From: Verrucomicrobiaceae bacterium E54
GTDB lineage: Bacteria > Verrucomicrobiota > Verrucomicrobiia > Verrucomicrobiales > Akkermansiaceae
NCBI GenBank assembly: GCA_022548915.1
Contig: JAKZES010000004.1
Coordinates: 1-64,000 of the forward strand
DNA: 64,000 nt
Reading direction: 5' to 3'
Position 1 is the stretch's first letter. Each line of letters opens with the position of its first letter. Positions 7,775 to 14,950 of the stretch are shown here, one piece after another. Position numbers and translations under genes: made by a program. The notes below the pieces were generated by a model, which worked only from the letters and a program-made list of their open reading frames with translations, was not told where the DNA came from and did not search any database.

Positions 7775-8524
7775 ATGAACTACCTAGACACACAGCAAGT
7801 TTGCCTAAACGGACATCAGATCACGGATGGAATCAAGTTTAGTCCCGAAGCCATGAGGGACCACTGCCCAGAATGTGGTGAGAAAACCATCACAGAATGC
7901 CCTAAATGCAGCAAAGCAATTCCAGGCCATCAGCATTACGAGGGAGTTTTTGTGGCCGGTTCTGAGCCAGTCCCATCACACTGCACATCCTGTGGAGCAC
8001 AATTCCCTTGGACAGAGAGAAGAAAGAAGATGGCGACTCAATCCGGAAAAGATTCGGGAGTCGACTTTGCTGATCTAGTGCGGGTAGCGTGCTCTAGGTT
8101 TCATCTTGTCACCAAACAGCTTCGAGAGCGTCACGCTTCTCGCTCAACACTCGATGTTGAGGATGAGTACGATGTGCAGGACCTACTGCATAGCCTCTTG
8201 CGACTCTATTTCGACGACATCCGGCCTGAAGAGTGGACGCCCAGCTATGCGGGAAAGTCTTCCCGAATGGACTTTCTCTTGAAGGCTACTGGAATTGTGA
8301 TTGAGGTCAAAATGACTCGAAAGGGCCTCGGGGCGAAGGAGCTCGGAACACAGCTCATCGAAGACATTGGCCGTTACCAATCCCACCCCGATTGTGAGCA
8401 CTTAATCTGTTTTGTTTATGACCCAGACGGCCGTGTCGCAAATCCGAGAGGCATTGAGCGGGACTTAAGTCGCTCTGAGGGAGGTCTTAAGGTGACTGTT
8501 TGGATAGTGCCTCAAGGCTACTAA
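7775..8524 (+). CDS. DUF2321 zinc-ribbon fused to PD-(D/E)XK nuclease-like domain
   Basis: 249 residues from the ATG at 7775, where the family-typical start MNYLDTQQVCLNGHQI begins. Residues 1-80 form a DUF2321-type zinc region (CLNGH, CPECGE, CPKC, CTSCG). The C-terminal domain has RMDFLLKATGIVIEVKMTRKG, a D...EVK arrangement typical of PD-(D/E)XK restriction-like nucleases, followed by a helix with Q (TQLIEDIGRYQ). A single-gene nucleic-acid sensor/nuclease for defence is a reasonable inference. Lower GC than its neighbours and position between minus-strand genes mark it as separate cargo. Confidence 0.72.
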   Translation: MNYLDTQQVCLNGHQITDGIKFSPEAMRDHCPECGEKTITECPKCSKAIPGHQHYEGVFVAGSEPVPSHCTSCGAQFPWTERRKKMATQSGKDSGVDFADLVRVACSRFHLVTKQLRERHASRSTLDVEDEYDVQDLLHSLLRLYFDDIRPEEWTPSYAGKSSRMDFLLKATGIVIEVKMTRKGLGAKELGTQLIEDIGRYQSHPDCEHLICFVYDPDGRVANPRGIERDLSRSEGGLKVTVWIVPQGY

Positions 8525-8679
8525 AAATCAAATTGCATTCAGAGCTGCAATCAGCCTCGAGAACCTACCTGCACCATTGTCAGAGCTGTCTAGTCGGTTT
8601 TGAGTAAAACCCCTAGAGAACGGGACATGTGAAGCCCGATCCTCACCCACTCGGGCAGAGGACCGGGCCCGAATTTGCT

Positions 8680-9507
8680 CTACGCCGAAGTCCTGCTAGA
8701 TGGCGGCCACGCGGCACAGTCCTTGCGAAACTGGCACCACGAGCAGTGCATGCCGGGCTGTGGGAAGAACCGTTCTTCAACGATCCCCTCCACGGCGGTC
8801 TCGAGCATCCGAACGACCCGGTCCTTCCGTTGCCGGTCGGCGGGTGGGGAGCTGACCTTGATGACCTGCGGCGTCTTGGTCTTCACCAGGAACACGAGGT
8901 CGAGCGACGGCGGGGTTTCTCCCGTCGCGCCCTCGACCAGCAGCTGGTAGCTGACCAACTGGATCTCGTGGTCGAAGGCCGCCTGCTTCGGGTCGGGGCG
9001 CGCCGCGGCGGACTTGAAGTCCACCGGGACGCCGTCGTGGGTGACGAGGTCGATGACCCCGCCCAACGGCACCGGGAGCCCGTCGAGCTTCTGGTCGAGG
9101 GGCACTTCCACCGCCTTGGGGCGCTCGGTGGGTGCCTCCCCGGAGTCGAGGTAGGCGGCCAGCACCCGCAGCCCGTCTTCCCGGGCCTTGGTGCGGGCCT
9201 TGTCGTCCTTCCAGGACACCGGGCCTTCCTCTTTCTCCAGACGCCGGAACTCGACCTCGAAGACGCTGGCGAGCATCTCGGGCGAATCGTTTCCACCCCG
9301 CCAGCGGGCGAGGTGGAAGGCCTGTAGCCCGGCGTGGATCGCCTTCCCCAGATGCAGGGACGGCGACACCGGGGCCGGCAGACGCAGCACGCGCTCGAAG
9401 AAGAACTTCAACGAGCACGACAGGTACGACTTCGCCGCGCTGGGCGAGATGTGGTCCGGGAGGGTCCGGGGGGCTGGCGCCACCGCCTGCTGGGTCGGGG
9501 CGATCAT
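8680..9507 (-). CDS. PD-(D/E)XK (RecB/Cas4-like) nuclease
   Basis: 275 residues from the ATG at 9507, which overlaps the upstream stop (ATGA). The RecB-family order is visible: ISPSAAKSYLSCSLKFFFERV at the N-terminus, GGVIDLV and VDFKSAA (D...DxK), QLVSYQLL (Q-x-x-x-Y), and a C-terminal cysteine group HCSWCQFRKDC. Together with the N-terminal Cys this resembles the 4Fe-4S site of AddB/Cas4 nucleases. Coupling to the following small protein and location in the element core suggest a DNA-processing role in the element rather than CRISPR adaptation; no cas genes are present. Confidence 0.8.
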   Translation of the reverse strand: MIAPTQQAVAPAPRTLPDHISPSAAKSYLSCSLKFFFERVLRLPAPVSPSLHLGKAIHAGLQAFHLARWRGGNDSPEMLASVFEVEFRRLEKEEGPVSWKDDKARTKAREDGLRVLAAYLDSGEAPTERPKAVEVPLDQKLDGLPVPLGGVIDLVTHDGVPVDFKSAAARPDPKQAAFDHEIQLVSYQLLVEGATGETPPSLDLVFLVKTKTPQVIKVSSPPADRQRKDRVVRMLETAVEGIVEERFFPQPGMHCSWCQFRKDCAAWPPSSRTSA

Positions 9508-10001
9508 GAGTGACCTCCCTTCCCGTTGGCGTAGGCCCGGCCGCTGGAACGGCGCTGGGGCTTTCCGCCGTGCGTGTCGAGCAACTCGTCGATCAGGCCG
9601 GAGGCCTCCATCTTGTTGAGTTGCTTCACGCCCTTGCCGAAGCGTTGGCGGGCGAGGTGGTCGACCTCGTCCTTGTCGAGGCTGTGCTCGTCGACGAGCT
9701 TCAGGATGAGTTCCTTCTGCTTGTCGCTGCACTGCCAGCGGTCGCCATTGGGCGAGTGCCCGTTGGAGCCGTCGGTGTGCGGTTGGGCGTCGTCCATCCC
9801 GTAGTCGCCGGGCGGGACGAAGCCGGTGGATTGGATCTGCTCGTCGACATTGGTCTGGAGCAGGTCGTAGAGCCGCCGGGACTCGGCGGCGACGTCGTCG
9901 GTAGCCACCAGTTCGGTCTCAACGGAGACGGAGAACTGATGACTGGAGTAGCCCGGGAGTCCCAGGCGTTTCGAGTAGGTTGCATTCAGGCGGATAGCCA
10001 T
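9504..10001 (-). CDS. Hypothetical protein coupled to the RecB-like nuclease
   Basis: 165 residues from the ATG at 10001; the longer ORF start would run through a terminator. The N-terminal half (MAIRLNATYSKRLGLPGYSS... SVSVETEL) is beta-rich. The C-terminal half is helical and basic (KQKELILKLVDEHSLDKDEVDHLARQRF). A single-strand DNA-binding accessory role for the overlapping nuclease gene is possible but not shown. The ATG lacks a Shine-Dalgarno and follows an A/C-rich leader. Confidence 0.62.
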   Translation of the reverse strand: MAIRLNATYSKRLGLPGYSSHQFSVSVETELVATDDVAAESRRLYDLLQTNVDEQIQSTGFVPPGDYGMDDAQPHTDGSNGHSPNGDRWQCSDKQKELILKLVDEHSLDKDEVDHLARQRFGKGVKQLNKMEASGLIDELLDTHGGKPQRRSSGRAYANGKGGHS

Positions 10002-10023
10002 GGCTGGTTGTGTGTTTGTGGTT

Positions 10024-10063
10024 GTGCCCGGGCACGAAAAAGCCCGGCCGTGATGGGCCGGGC
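10024..10063 (-). terminator. Intrinsic terminator plus GTGCCCGGGCAC palindrome
   Basis: Read on the minus strand, GCCCGGCC-catcac-GGCCGGGC is followed by TTTTT, a strong factor-independent terminator for the sigma-like gene that ends at 10093. Directly after it is the 12-bp perfect palindrome GTGCCCGGGCAC (10024-10035), which lies in the leader of the next gene. The 15-mer GCACGAAAAAGCCCG is shared with the terminator at 10938-10992. Confidence 0.75.
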
Positions 10064-10092
10064 GTCGTCGTGGCGGGCGGTTTGTGGGGTCT

Positions 10093-10803
10093 TTATTTGA
10101 GGCAGGTCGTCGTCGGCTTCGTAGTCGAGGTCGTGTGGCAGGCATGCCGCTCGCGTGCGGACCGCAGATCGGATTCCCAAGAGGGTTTCACGCCATCGAG
10201 CAGTCGCCGAATCACGTCCTCGCCGAAGAACTCGATCAGGTCGGTGGCGATCCTCCGCTTCAGGATCAGTGCGGCACTGTCCTTGATGCCGCAGCGTTTC
10301 CCGGCCTCCCGCATGGTGCCGCCTTCCGCCAGCGCAAGGATGGCGATCCGGTGGCGGGGCGGATGAGCGGCCATGAAGGCCTCCCAGTCGAGGTTGCGGG
10401 CGGCTTCCTCGGAGGGGTCGGGTTCCTGCCCCTGGTAGGGGTGGCAGGAGACGACCTCGTGCAGGGTGCCGATGTCTCCGAACTCCGTCTCGACGGACTC
10501 GTCCAGCCATTCGTGGCGGGCCTTGCCGTCGAGCTGGCAGCCGGGCGACATGGCGTCGCTGCGACCGGTGTAGTAGCTGCGGCGTCCGCTGCGGGCGGCC
10601 TTGGTCGCATACCACACCATGTTGCCGGCGGTGAAGCGCCGGCCGGCTTTCTCGGCGGAGTCCATCATCCGGGCGGCCATCAGGGTGGCGTCCTGGGTGA
10701 TTTCCTCGTCGTCCTCGTGTCCGACCTTGGGGATCGTCCTGGCCGCGTGACTGAGGCGGGGCGCGACTTGATGTTCGAGCATGTCATTGAGCACTGGGCT
10801 CAT
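10093..10803 (-). CDS. Sigma-70-like HTH regulatory protein
   Basis: A 236-residue protein. The N-terminal part is helical with a region-2-like layout. The C-terminal helix-turn-helix (RIAILALAEGGTMREAGKRCGIKDSAAL) resembles region 4 of ECF sigma factors. The basic, Thr-rich tail is unusual. I call it sigma-like rather than a proven sigma factor. It is flanked by intrinsic terminators on both sides, so it is a single-gene unit. Its own leader shares the hairpin and A/C-rich pattern seen before three other element genes, making it a candidate regulator of that set. Confidence 0.5.
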   Translation of the reverse strand: MSPVLNDMLEHQVAPRLSHAARTIPKVGHEDDEEITQDATLMAARMMDSAEKAGRRFTAGNMVWYATKAARSGRRSYYTGRSDAMSPGCQLDGKARHEWLDESVETEFGDIGTLHEVVSCHPYQGQEPDPSEEAARNLDWEAFMAAHPPRHRIAILALAEGGTMREAGKRCGIKDSAALILKRRIATDLIEFFGEDVIRRLLDGVKPSWESDLRSARERHACHTTSTTKPTTTCLK

Positions 10804-10937
10804 CGTGTTGGTTTCCTTTCGGTTAGGGGTTGAAAGGCAACCGCACGACGGCCCCCACCGCGGGAGCCTGCCGTGGCGATTGCCAGGGTGGCTCCCGTTC
10901 CCGCGGGTGGAACGCGGATGGGGGGAGAGGGATTGAT

Positions 10938-10992
10938 GCCCGGCAGCACGAAAAAGCCCGCCGGTGAGGGCGGGTTGGTCGTGCTGCCGGGC
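10938..10992 (-). terminator. Nested hairpin terminator
   Basis: The inner stem CCCGCC/GGCGGG is followed on the minus strand by a T-run (GGGCTTTTTCG). This unit is enclosed by a 14-bp perfect outer inverted repeat, GCCCGGCAGCACGA (10938-10951) and TCGTGCTGCCGGGC (10979-10992). It lies 14 bp after the stop of the 61-aa protein. The outer arms would sequester the U-tract, so a two-state structure is possible. Confidence 0.65.
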
Positions 10993-11006
10993 GGGATTGG
11001 TTTCGA

Positions 11007-11192
11007 CTACCGATGGCGGTAGTCCTGTCGTGTTTCTTCCCGGAGTCGGGTGGTCTCGCCGGCCTTGAGGGCCGGACGGAGGAGGTCGTCCACGAGCTTG
11101 GTCATGGGGATCCTCCGGTGCTTCGCCTCGTGGTAGAGGGCAGACACGAGATCACGCTCGATCCGGGGAGAATAGCTGCGGTTTCGGGCCAT
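11007..11192 (-). CDS. Small ribbon-helix-helix-like protein, 61 aa
   Basis: A basic 61-residue protein starting MARNRSYSPRIERDLVSALY, followed by KHRRIPMTKLVDDLLRPAL. This is the beta-strand, helix and helix layout of CopG/Arc regulators or type II antitoxins. ACGGAGAA precedes the ATG. No toxin gene is adjacent on the same strand. A dedicated terminator follows it. Confidence 0.6.
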   Translation of the reverse strand: MARNRSYSPRIERDLVSALYHEAKHRRIPMTKLVDDLLRPALKAGETTRLREETRQDYRHR

Positions 11193-11354
11193 TTTCTCCG
11201 TGATTTCGGGTTCAGAACGAGCCGCGGATAGCTAATCCACGGATCATGTTATTATGGCTGTTTCGACCCAATTTCTTTACTCAGGTAGCCATTCCTCCCT
11301 CGATTTCAGCCATTTTTCGACGCTTCGCCGGTCAAATCGGAGGGTGAGACGCTC

Positions 11355-11474
11355 TCAGGGAGGCACTTTGATGACTGGAGTGTTGTGCTCGCAGGTGTAG
11401 GGATCGATGTCTTCCGGTCGGAGACTCAGATGAGCGGCAGTGTCTTGCCAGGTGGGCAGGTCAAGCGGATCCAC
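11355..11474 (-). CDS. Possible 39-aa small ORF
   Basis: A GTG start at 11474 gives a 39-residue peptide (VDPLDLPTWQDTAAHL...VIKVPP) that ends at TGA 11355, in the 330-bp gap between the 61-aa gene and the NucS-like gene. It is too short for the ORF track. The opposite strand is also open here, so strand and coding status are uncertain. The rest of the gap shows AT-rich promoter-like sequence only. Confidence 0.22.
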   Translation of the reverse strand: MDPLDLPTWQDTAAHLSLRPEDIDPYTCEHNTPVIKVPP

Positions 11475-11521
11475 GCTGATTCAATCTTCCGCTTCGGCGG
11501 GGACCGTGGTGAACTTCAAAC

Positions 11522-12721
11522 ATGACCTCACTCGGACAGTCTCAATACTCCGTCCCGATGCTTGTCAACCCGACGGGAGACATCGGATCGGTCGCTCTTG
11601 AGCCCGTGGATCTGGCGGTGCGAGGAGAAGGAGCCCACGACGAGGAGTGGCTGCAAAAGCTCCTGCACGACCAACCGAGCCTGATTCCCGTTGATGACAT
11701 CGAGCCGGCGTTCTCGGGGCTGACTCCGGTATGTCGGGAGCTTCCGACCGGAGTTGGCCCGATCGACAACGTTTACGTGAACGAACGAGGGCTGCTGACC
11801 TTCGTGGAATGCAAGCTGTGGCGAAACCCTGAGGCTCGCCGCAAGGTCGTTGGCCAGATTCTGGACTACGCCCAGCAGGTGAGTCGCTGGATGCTCGCGG
11901 ATTTCGATGCAGCCCTTGGCAAGTCCGTCGCTCCCGCGGGTGCCGGATTATGGGAGATCGCGAAGGAGGCGTTCTCGCTCGATGACGAGGCTCGGTTTTT
12001 GGATCGAGTGCAGCACCACTTGAGCAATGGAACGTTCCTGTTGCTCATCGTCGGGGACGGAATCCGGGAGAGCACGGAGGACATCGCCCGCTTCATGAAC
12101 CAGCACGCCGGTTTGAGCTTCGCTCTCGGGTTGGTGGAGATGGGACTTTTCAATTTGCCCGGAGACGAGCGCCTGTTGGTGCAGCCCCGCGTTCTGGCGA
12201 AAACAGTGGAGATCGGTCGGCTCATCGTTCGGGCGGAGGATGGAGTTCGGATTGAGCAGACGGACAACAAAGCGGCAAAGCAGTCGCCGGGGAGCTCGGG
12301 ATCAAGCCGTCGAACTTTGACCGAAGAGCTTTTCATCGAGGAGGTGGCCGGGAATTCGTCGCTGGCCGACAAGCTGCGGGAGTTCTTCGCCAAGATTCAG
12401 GAGAACGGCTTGCGTATCGAAGCCACCCCGCGGGGAGCCAGCTTGAAGATTGTGGCGGGCGAGCCCGGCATGAACATCGCCACCCTCTCGAAGAAGGGAA
12501 CATGGCGGAACTATGGATGTGGTGACAGCGAGGAAGGCAGACGGTATCTCCGTGCCCTCGCCGCGTTGTTCCCTGACGGAGTCGTCAAGGAAGGAGGGAA
12601 CGACGGCGGATGGAGTTGGACCGTGCAAAGTGCCGACGGCCGCAACTACCACATCGAAGACCTGGTCGCTCACGCCGATGAGTGGCTGGCGTTGCTTCGG
12701 GATCTCGAGGCGAATGATTGA
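11522..12721 (+). CDS. PD-(D/E)XK endonuclease-like protein (EndoMS/NucS-like region)
   Basis: A 399-residue protein. The N-terminal third has the restriction-like core EEWLQKLLHDQPSLIP, IDNVYVN and LLTFVECKLWRNPEARRKVVGQILDYAQ. This E/D...ECK arrangement with a following Q matches DUF91/NucS and related nucleases. The central part is helical. A C-terminal domain of about 110 residues (LRIEATPRGASLKIV...IATLSKKGTW) is of unknown type and follows a Ser-rich linker. It stands alone on the plus strand, suggesting independent anti-invader cargo. Confidence 0.7.
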   Translation: MTSLGQSQYSVPMLVNPTGDIGSVALEPVDLAVRGEGAHDEEWLQKLLHDQPSLIPVDDIEPAFSGLTPVCRELPTGVGPIDNVYVNERGLLTFVECKLWRNPEARRKVVGQILDYAQQVSRWMLADFDAALGKSVAPAGAGLWEIAKEAFSLDDEARFLDRVQHHLSNGTFLLLIVGDGIRESTEDIARFMNQHAGLSFALGLVEMGLFNLPGDERLLVQPRVLAKTVEIGRLIVRAEDGVRIEQTDNKAAKQSPGSSGSSRRTLTEELFIEEVAGNSSLADKLREFFAKIQENGLRIEATPRGASLKIVAGEPGMNIATLSKKGTWRNYGCGDSEEGRRYLRALAALFPDGVVKEGGNDGGWSWTVQSADGRNYHIEDLVAHADEWLALLRDLEAND

Positions 12722-12808
12722 TATTGCCTGCTGTCAGCCTTCGCCCGTGCGGACCGGGCTCAAAGCAGATCTTTCCTTGATGGTGTCACAGGCCGAGCGG
12801 GGAGGTGT

Positions 12809-13165
12809 TTACCCAGCCAATGGCTTGTCTTCACCAGTAGCAGCTTTCTCGCTGGTCTCTTCTTTAGTTGCCCTTCTCACGATCAGAACAAACAGCGCTC
12901 CACAACCCAGCATCAGACACCAGACCGCGAGCTTCAGCTTCACCACCTTTTCCCAAGTGTAGTCGTAGTAGCGAAGGACGAGCTCGGTCTCTCGGTAGTT
13001 CAAGGAGACGGGCTTCCCGGCGTATTGGGCCATCTGAGCCTCTCTCATCGTTGGAAACGTCTCCTTGATGTAGCTCGGAGCTGGGAGTGCCTCCGCAACG
13101 AGCTGCCAGATCAAGATTAGGAGGCAAAGAGCCGCTCCGATGGATGCGGTTTTCTTGATGGTCAT
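12809..13165 (-). CDS. Hypothetical two-TM membrane protein
   Basis: 118 residues from the ATG at 13165. The ORF track's longer GTG start at 13255 sits inside an operator palindrome and is less likely. It has two hydrophobic helices (IGAALCLLILIWQLVAEALP and LKLAVWCLMLGCGALFVLIV) with an extracytoplasmic stretch of about 50 residues between them. The gene is divergent from the XRE regulator and may be its target through the shared operators. Family unknown. Confidence 0.6.
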   Translation of the reverse strand: MTIKKTASIGAALCLLILIWQLVAEALPAPSYIKETFPTMREAQMAQYAGKPVSLNYRETELVLRYYDYTWEKVVKLKLAVWCLMLGCGALFVLIVRRATKEETSEKAATGEDKPLAG

Positions 13166-13246
13166 GGCTTTGATCAGTTCGGTTTGCTCTGTCTTGGGCT
13201 CAGCCAGTGGATGTCGCCAGTCAACCCCTTGGCACGCTGACAGCGT

Positions 13247-13308
13247 GTTCCCCACGGGGAACCAATCCAGCCAACCCGCATGCCATTGTCAAGTTCCCGG
13301 TCGGGAAC
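13247..13308. promoter_or_regulatory. Twin palindromic operators GTTCCC(C/G)-NN-(G/C)GGGAAC
   Basis: GTTCCCC-AC-GGGGAAC (13247-13262) and GTTCCCG-GT-CGGGAAC (13293-13308) are near-identical dyads whose centres are 46 bp apart. The second ends 4 bp before the ATG of the XRE gene, so binding would block translation-start or promoter sequence. The first lies on the side of the divergent membrane protein. Autoregulation by the adjacent XRE protein is the simplest reading. Confidence 0.65.
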
Positions 13309-13312
13309 AGAA

Positions 13313-13591
13313 ATGGAGCAGCGATTTCGCAACTGTGTTGGGCCTCAAGTCCGTGATCTTCGGATGGCTGGCGGACTGACGCAGGAGCAGTTGGCCGCCA
13401 AGCTGCAGCTGGCCGGTCTCCACTCGGTCGATCGGGTGGCGGTGGCGAAGATCGAGTCCCAGATCCGTTCGGTTTTCGATTTCGAGCTGGCCGTCATTGC
13501 CCAGGTGCTCGGGGTGGATGCCTCGGCGCTGCTGCCACCGGTGAAGGCTCTCAAGGCCGACCTCGATGACCTGATCGAGGGGCGGCGCTGA
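13313..13591 (+). CDS. XRE-family transcriptional regulator
   Basis: 92 residues from the ATG at 13313; an earlier ATG at 13280 would place the operator inside the gene. A standard XRE helix-turn-helix is visible: VRDLRMAGGLTQEQLAAKLQLAG...VAKIESQIRSV, then FELAVIAQVLGVDASALLP. It likely binds the twin GTTCCC palindromes immediately upstream and may control the divergent membrane gene or the downstream defence array. Confidence 0.75.
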   Translation: MEQRFRNCVGPQVRDLRMAGGLTQEQLAAKLQLAGLHSVDRVAVAKIESQIRSVFDFELAVIAQVLGVDASALLPPVKALKADLDDLIEGRR

Positions 13592-13888
13592 GACCCCCCA
13601 AAAAAAAAGTTGAACGATCTCTTGGATGGAGGACGTTCTGCTGCTGGTGACTGTCGAAGGTCACTGGAGAAATCCCGGCAACGGGAGTGTAGTTCCCCTT
13701 GGTGGATCCTTAGGTCCAGAGAAGCCGAAAAAGGGGTCGGCCGCATGAGTGAAACGCTCCGCGGCCATCCGAACGGACCTGACAGGAAATCACTGACCCA
13801 CATTTCGGATGAGCTCATTCCTATTTTTTAGGCCGATGATTCGTGCCCGCGATGCGGGTGGTGGTTTCCGCCACCTGAAACACGAATA
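13592..13888. other. Non-coding gap with a three-stem RNA-like structure (13840-13886)
   Basis: A run of A (AAAAAAAAAG) follows the XRE stop. At 13840-13886 an outer stem TTCGTG/CACGAA encloses two hairpins, CCCGC-GAT-GCGGG and GGTGG-TTTCCG-CCACC. It ends 3 bp before the GTG start of the DUF3102-like gene, so it would form in its 5' leader. No gene is accepted in this gap; the 73-aa ORF at 13610 lacks protein-like composition. Confidence 0.45.
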
Positions 13889-14710
13889 GTGAAACAGAAT
13901 ACGATTGGAGACGGCAAGGTCGTCTCAACGAAGAAAGTCGCCAAGGGCCCTAAGCCCCAGGCAGATCGAGTGAAGAAGGAGACCGTGGCGGCACTTGCCG
14001 GTCACGAGGAAGACGAAAAGAAGGCCCGCGAACTGATCGGTGAGATCAACGCCTCGGAATCCGAGGTCGAGAAATTGCACAGGAAGCTCGTGGCCAAACA
14101 GCATGCCAGCTTCGAGAAGGCCCTGGATCTCGGCGAGATCTTCTGCCGCCTCAAGGAGGCGTGCGGTCACGGTCGGTGGGAGGCCTACGTGGAGAAACAC
14201 CTCGGCTGCTCGTCCAAGAAAGCGAGCATGTACATGCGGTTCCACACCCACCGCGGTGATCTGGAGAAATCGGAAACGTTTCCGAAACTGAGCATCCGTG
14301 AGGCCAACGGGCTTCTCAAAAAGCCGAAGAAGCCGGTCGCAGCGAAGACTGCGGCTACCGACAAAACGGCCGAGGAGGAGGCGGTGGACTCTGGTTCGGA
14401 ATCTGAGCCAGGGGACGGACTGGAGCTTGCCGACGGCAAGAGTCTGTCGCTGACCAACGCGAACTGGTCGGAGGGGCTCATCAGCCGTGGTGAACTGGAA
14501 CACTTGATCCAGCAGGCAGCCCCGCGGAAGAACAGGCCGGCGAGCCGCATCGTCGCCGCCCGCGAGCAGCGGCTCATCGTCGCCATCGTGGCCGGCGTGA
14601 ACCGGGAATGCGACGGCACCCAACACGACCAGGCAGTGGCTCGGGTCCGTTCGGCCCTCGACAAGATCCTCGGACTGCTGTCGCCAGTCGGCGCTGACGA
14701 GGCCGCCTGA
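13889..14710 (+). CDS. DUF3102-like protein
   Basis: 273 residues from a GTG start directly after the structured leader; no internal ATG gives a better start. The N-terminus is Lys-rich. The central part SFEKALDLGEIFCRLKEACGHGRWEAYVEKHLGCSSKKASMYMRF matches the DUF3102 pattern (quoted pieces: ALDLGEIFCRLKE, GRWEAYVEKHLG), a domain found in mobile-element proteins with a DNA-binding role proposed. An acidic linker and a helical C-terminus follow. It precedes hsdM by 240 bp. Confidence 0.6.
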   Translation: MKQNTIGDGKVVSTKKVAKGPKPQADRVKKETVAALAGHEEDEKKARELIGEINASESEVEKLHRKLVAKQHASFEKALDLGEIFCRLKEACGHGRWEAYVEKHLGCSSKKASMYMRFHTHRGDLEKSETFPKLSIREANGLLKKPKKPVAAKTAATDKTAEEEAVDSGSESEPGDGLELADGKSLSLTNANWSEGLISRGELEHLIQQAAPRKNRPASRIVAAREQRLIVAIVAGVNRECDGTQHDQAVARVRSALDKILGLLSPVGADEAA

Positions 14711-14950
14711 TCGAGGAAACCCTCTCCCGGTGGCCGGACAGCCCGTCCACGCCACCGGGAGCAGAGGCATGCCGTCGGGGTGGCGGATTCTTTGTCCCCC
14801 CGGCGGCTCTCCAATGGCGGCGGAAATTCTGGAATCCCTTGGGAGGCCCCCTCTAATGTGAGCCCGTCCGAGGAGGAATCTATCAACCGCCCCCTGCGGA
14901 TGTCCGACCCGGTCGGCGATGCTGACGACCTTTCGACCCTTTCCCACCCC

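Noticed and set aside
8680-9507. RecB-like nuclease as Cas4 of a CRISPR locus
   Set aside because: No cas1, cas2, effector genes or repeat arrays occur in the window.
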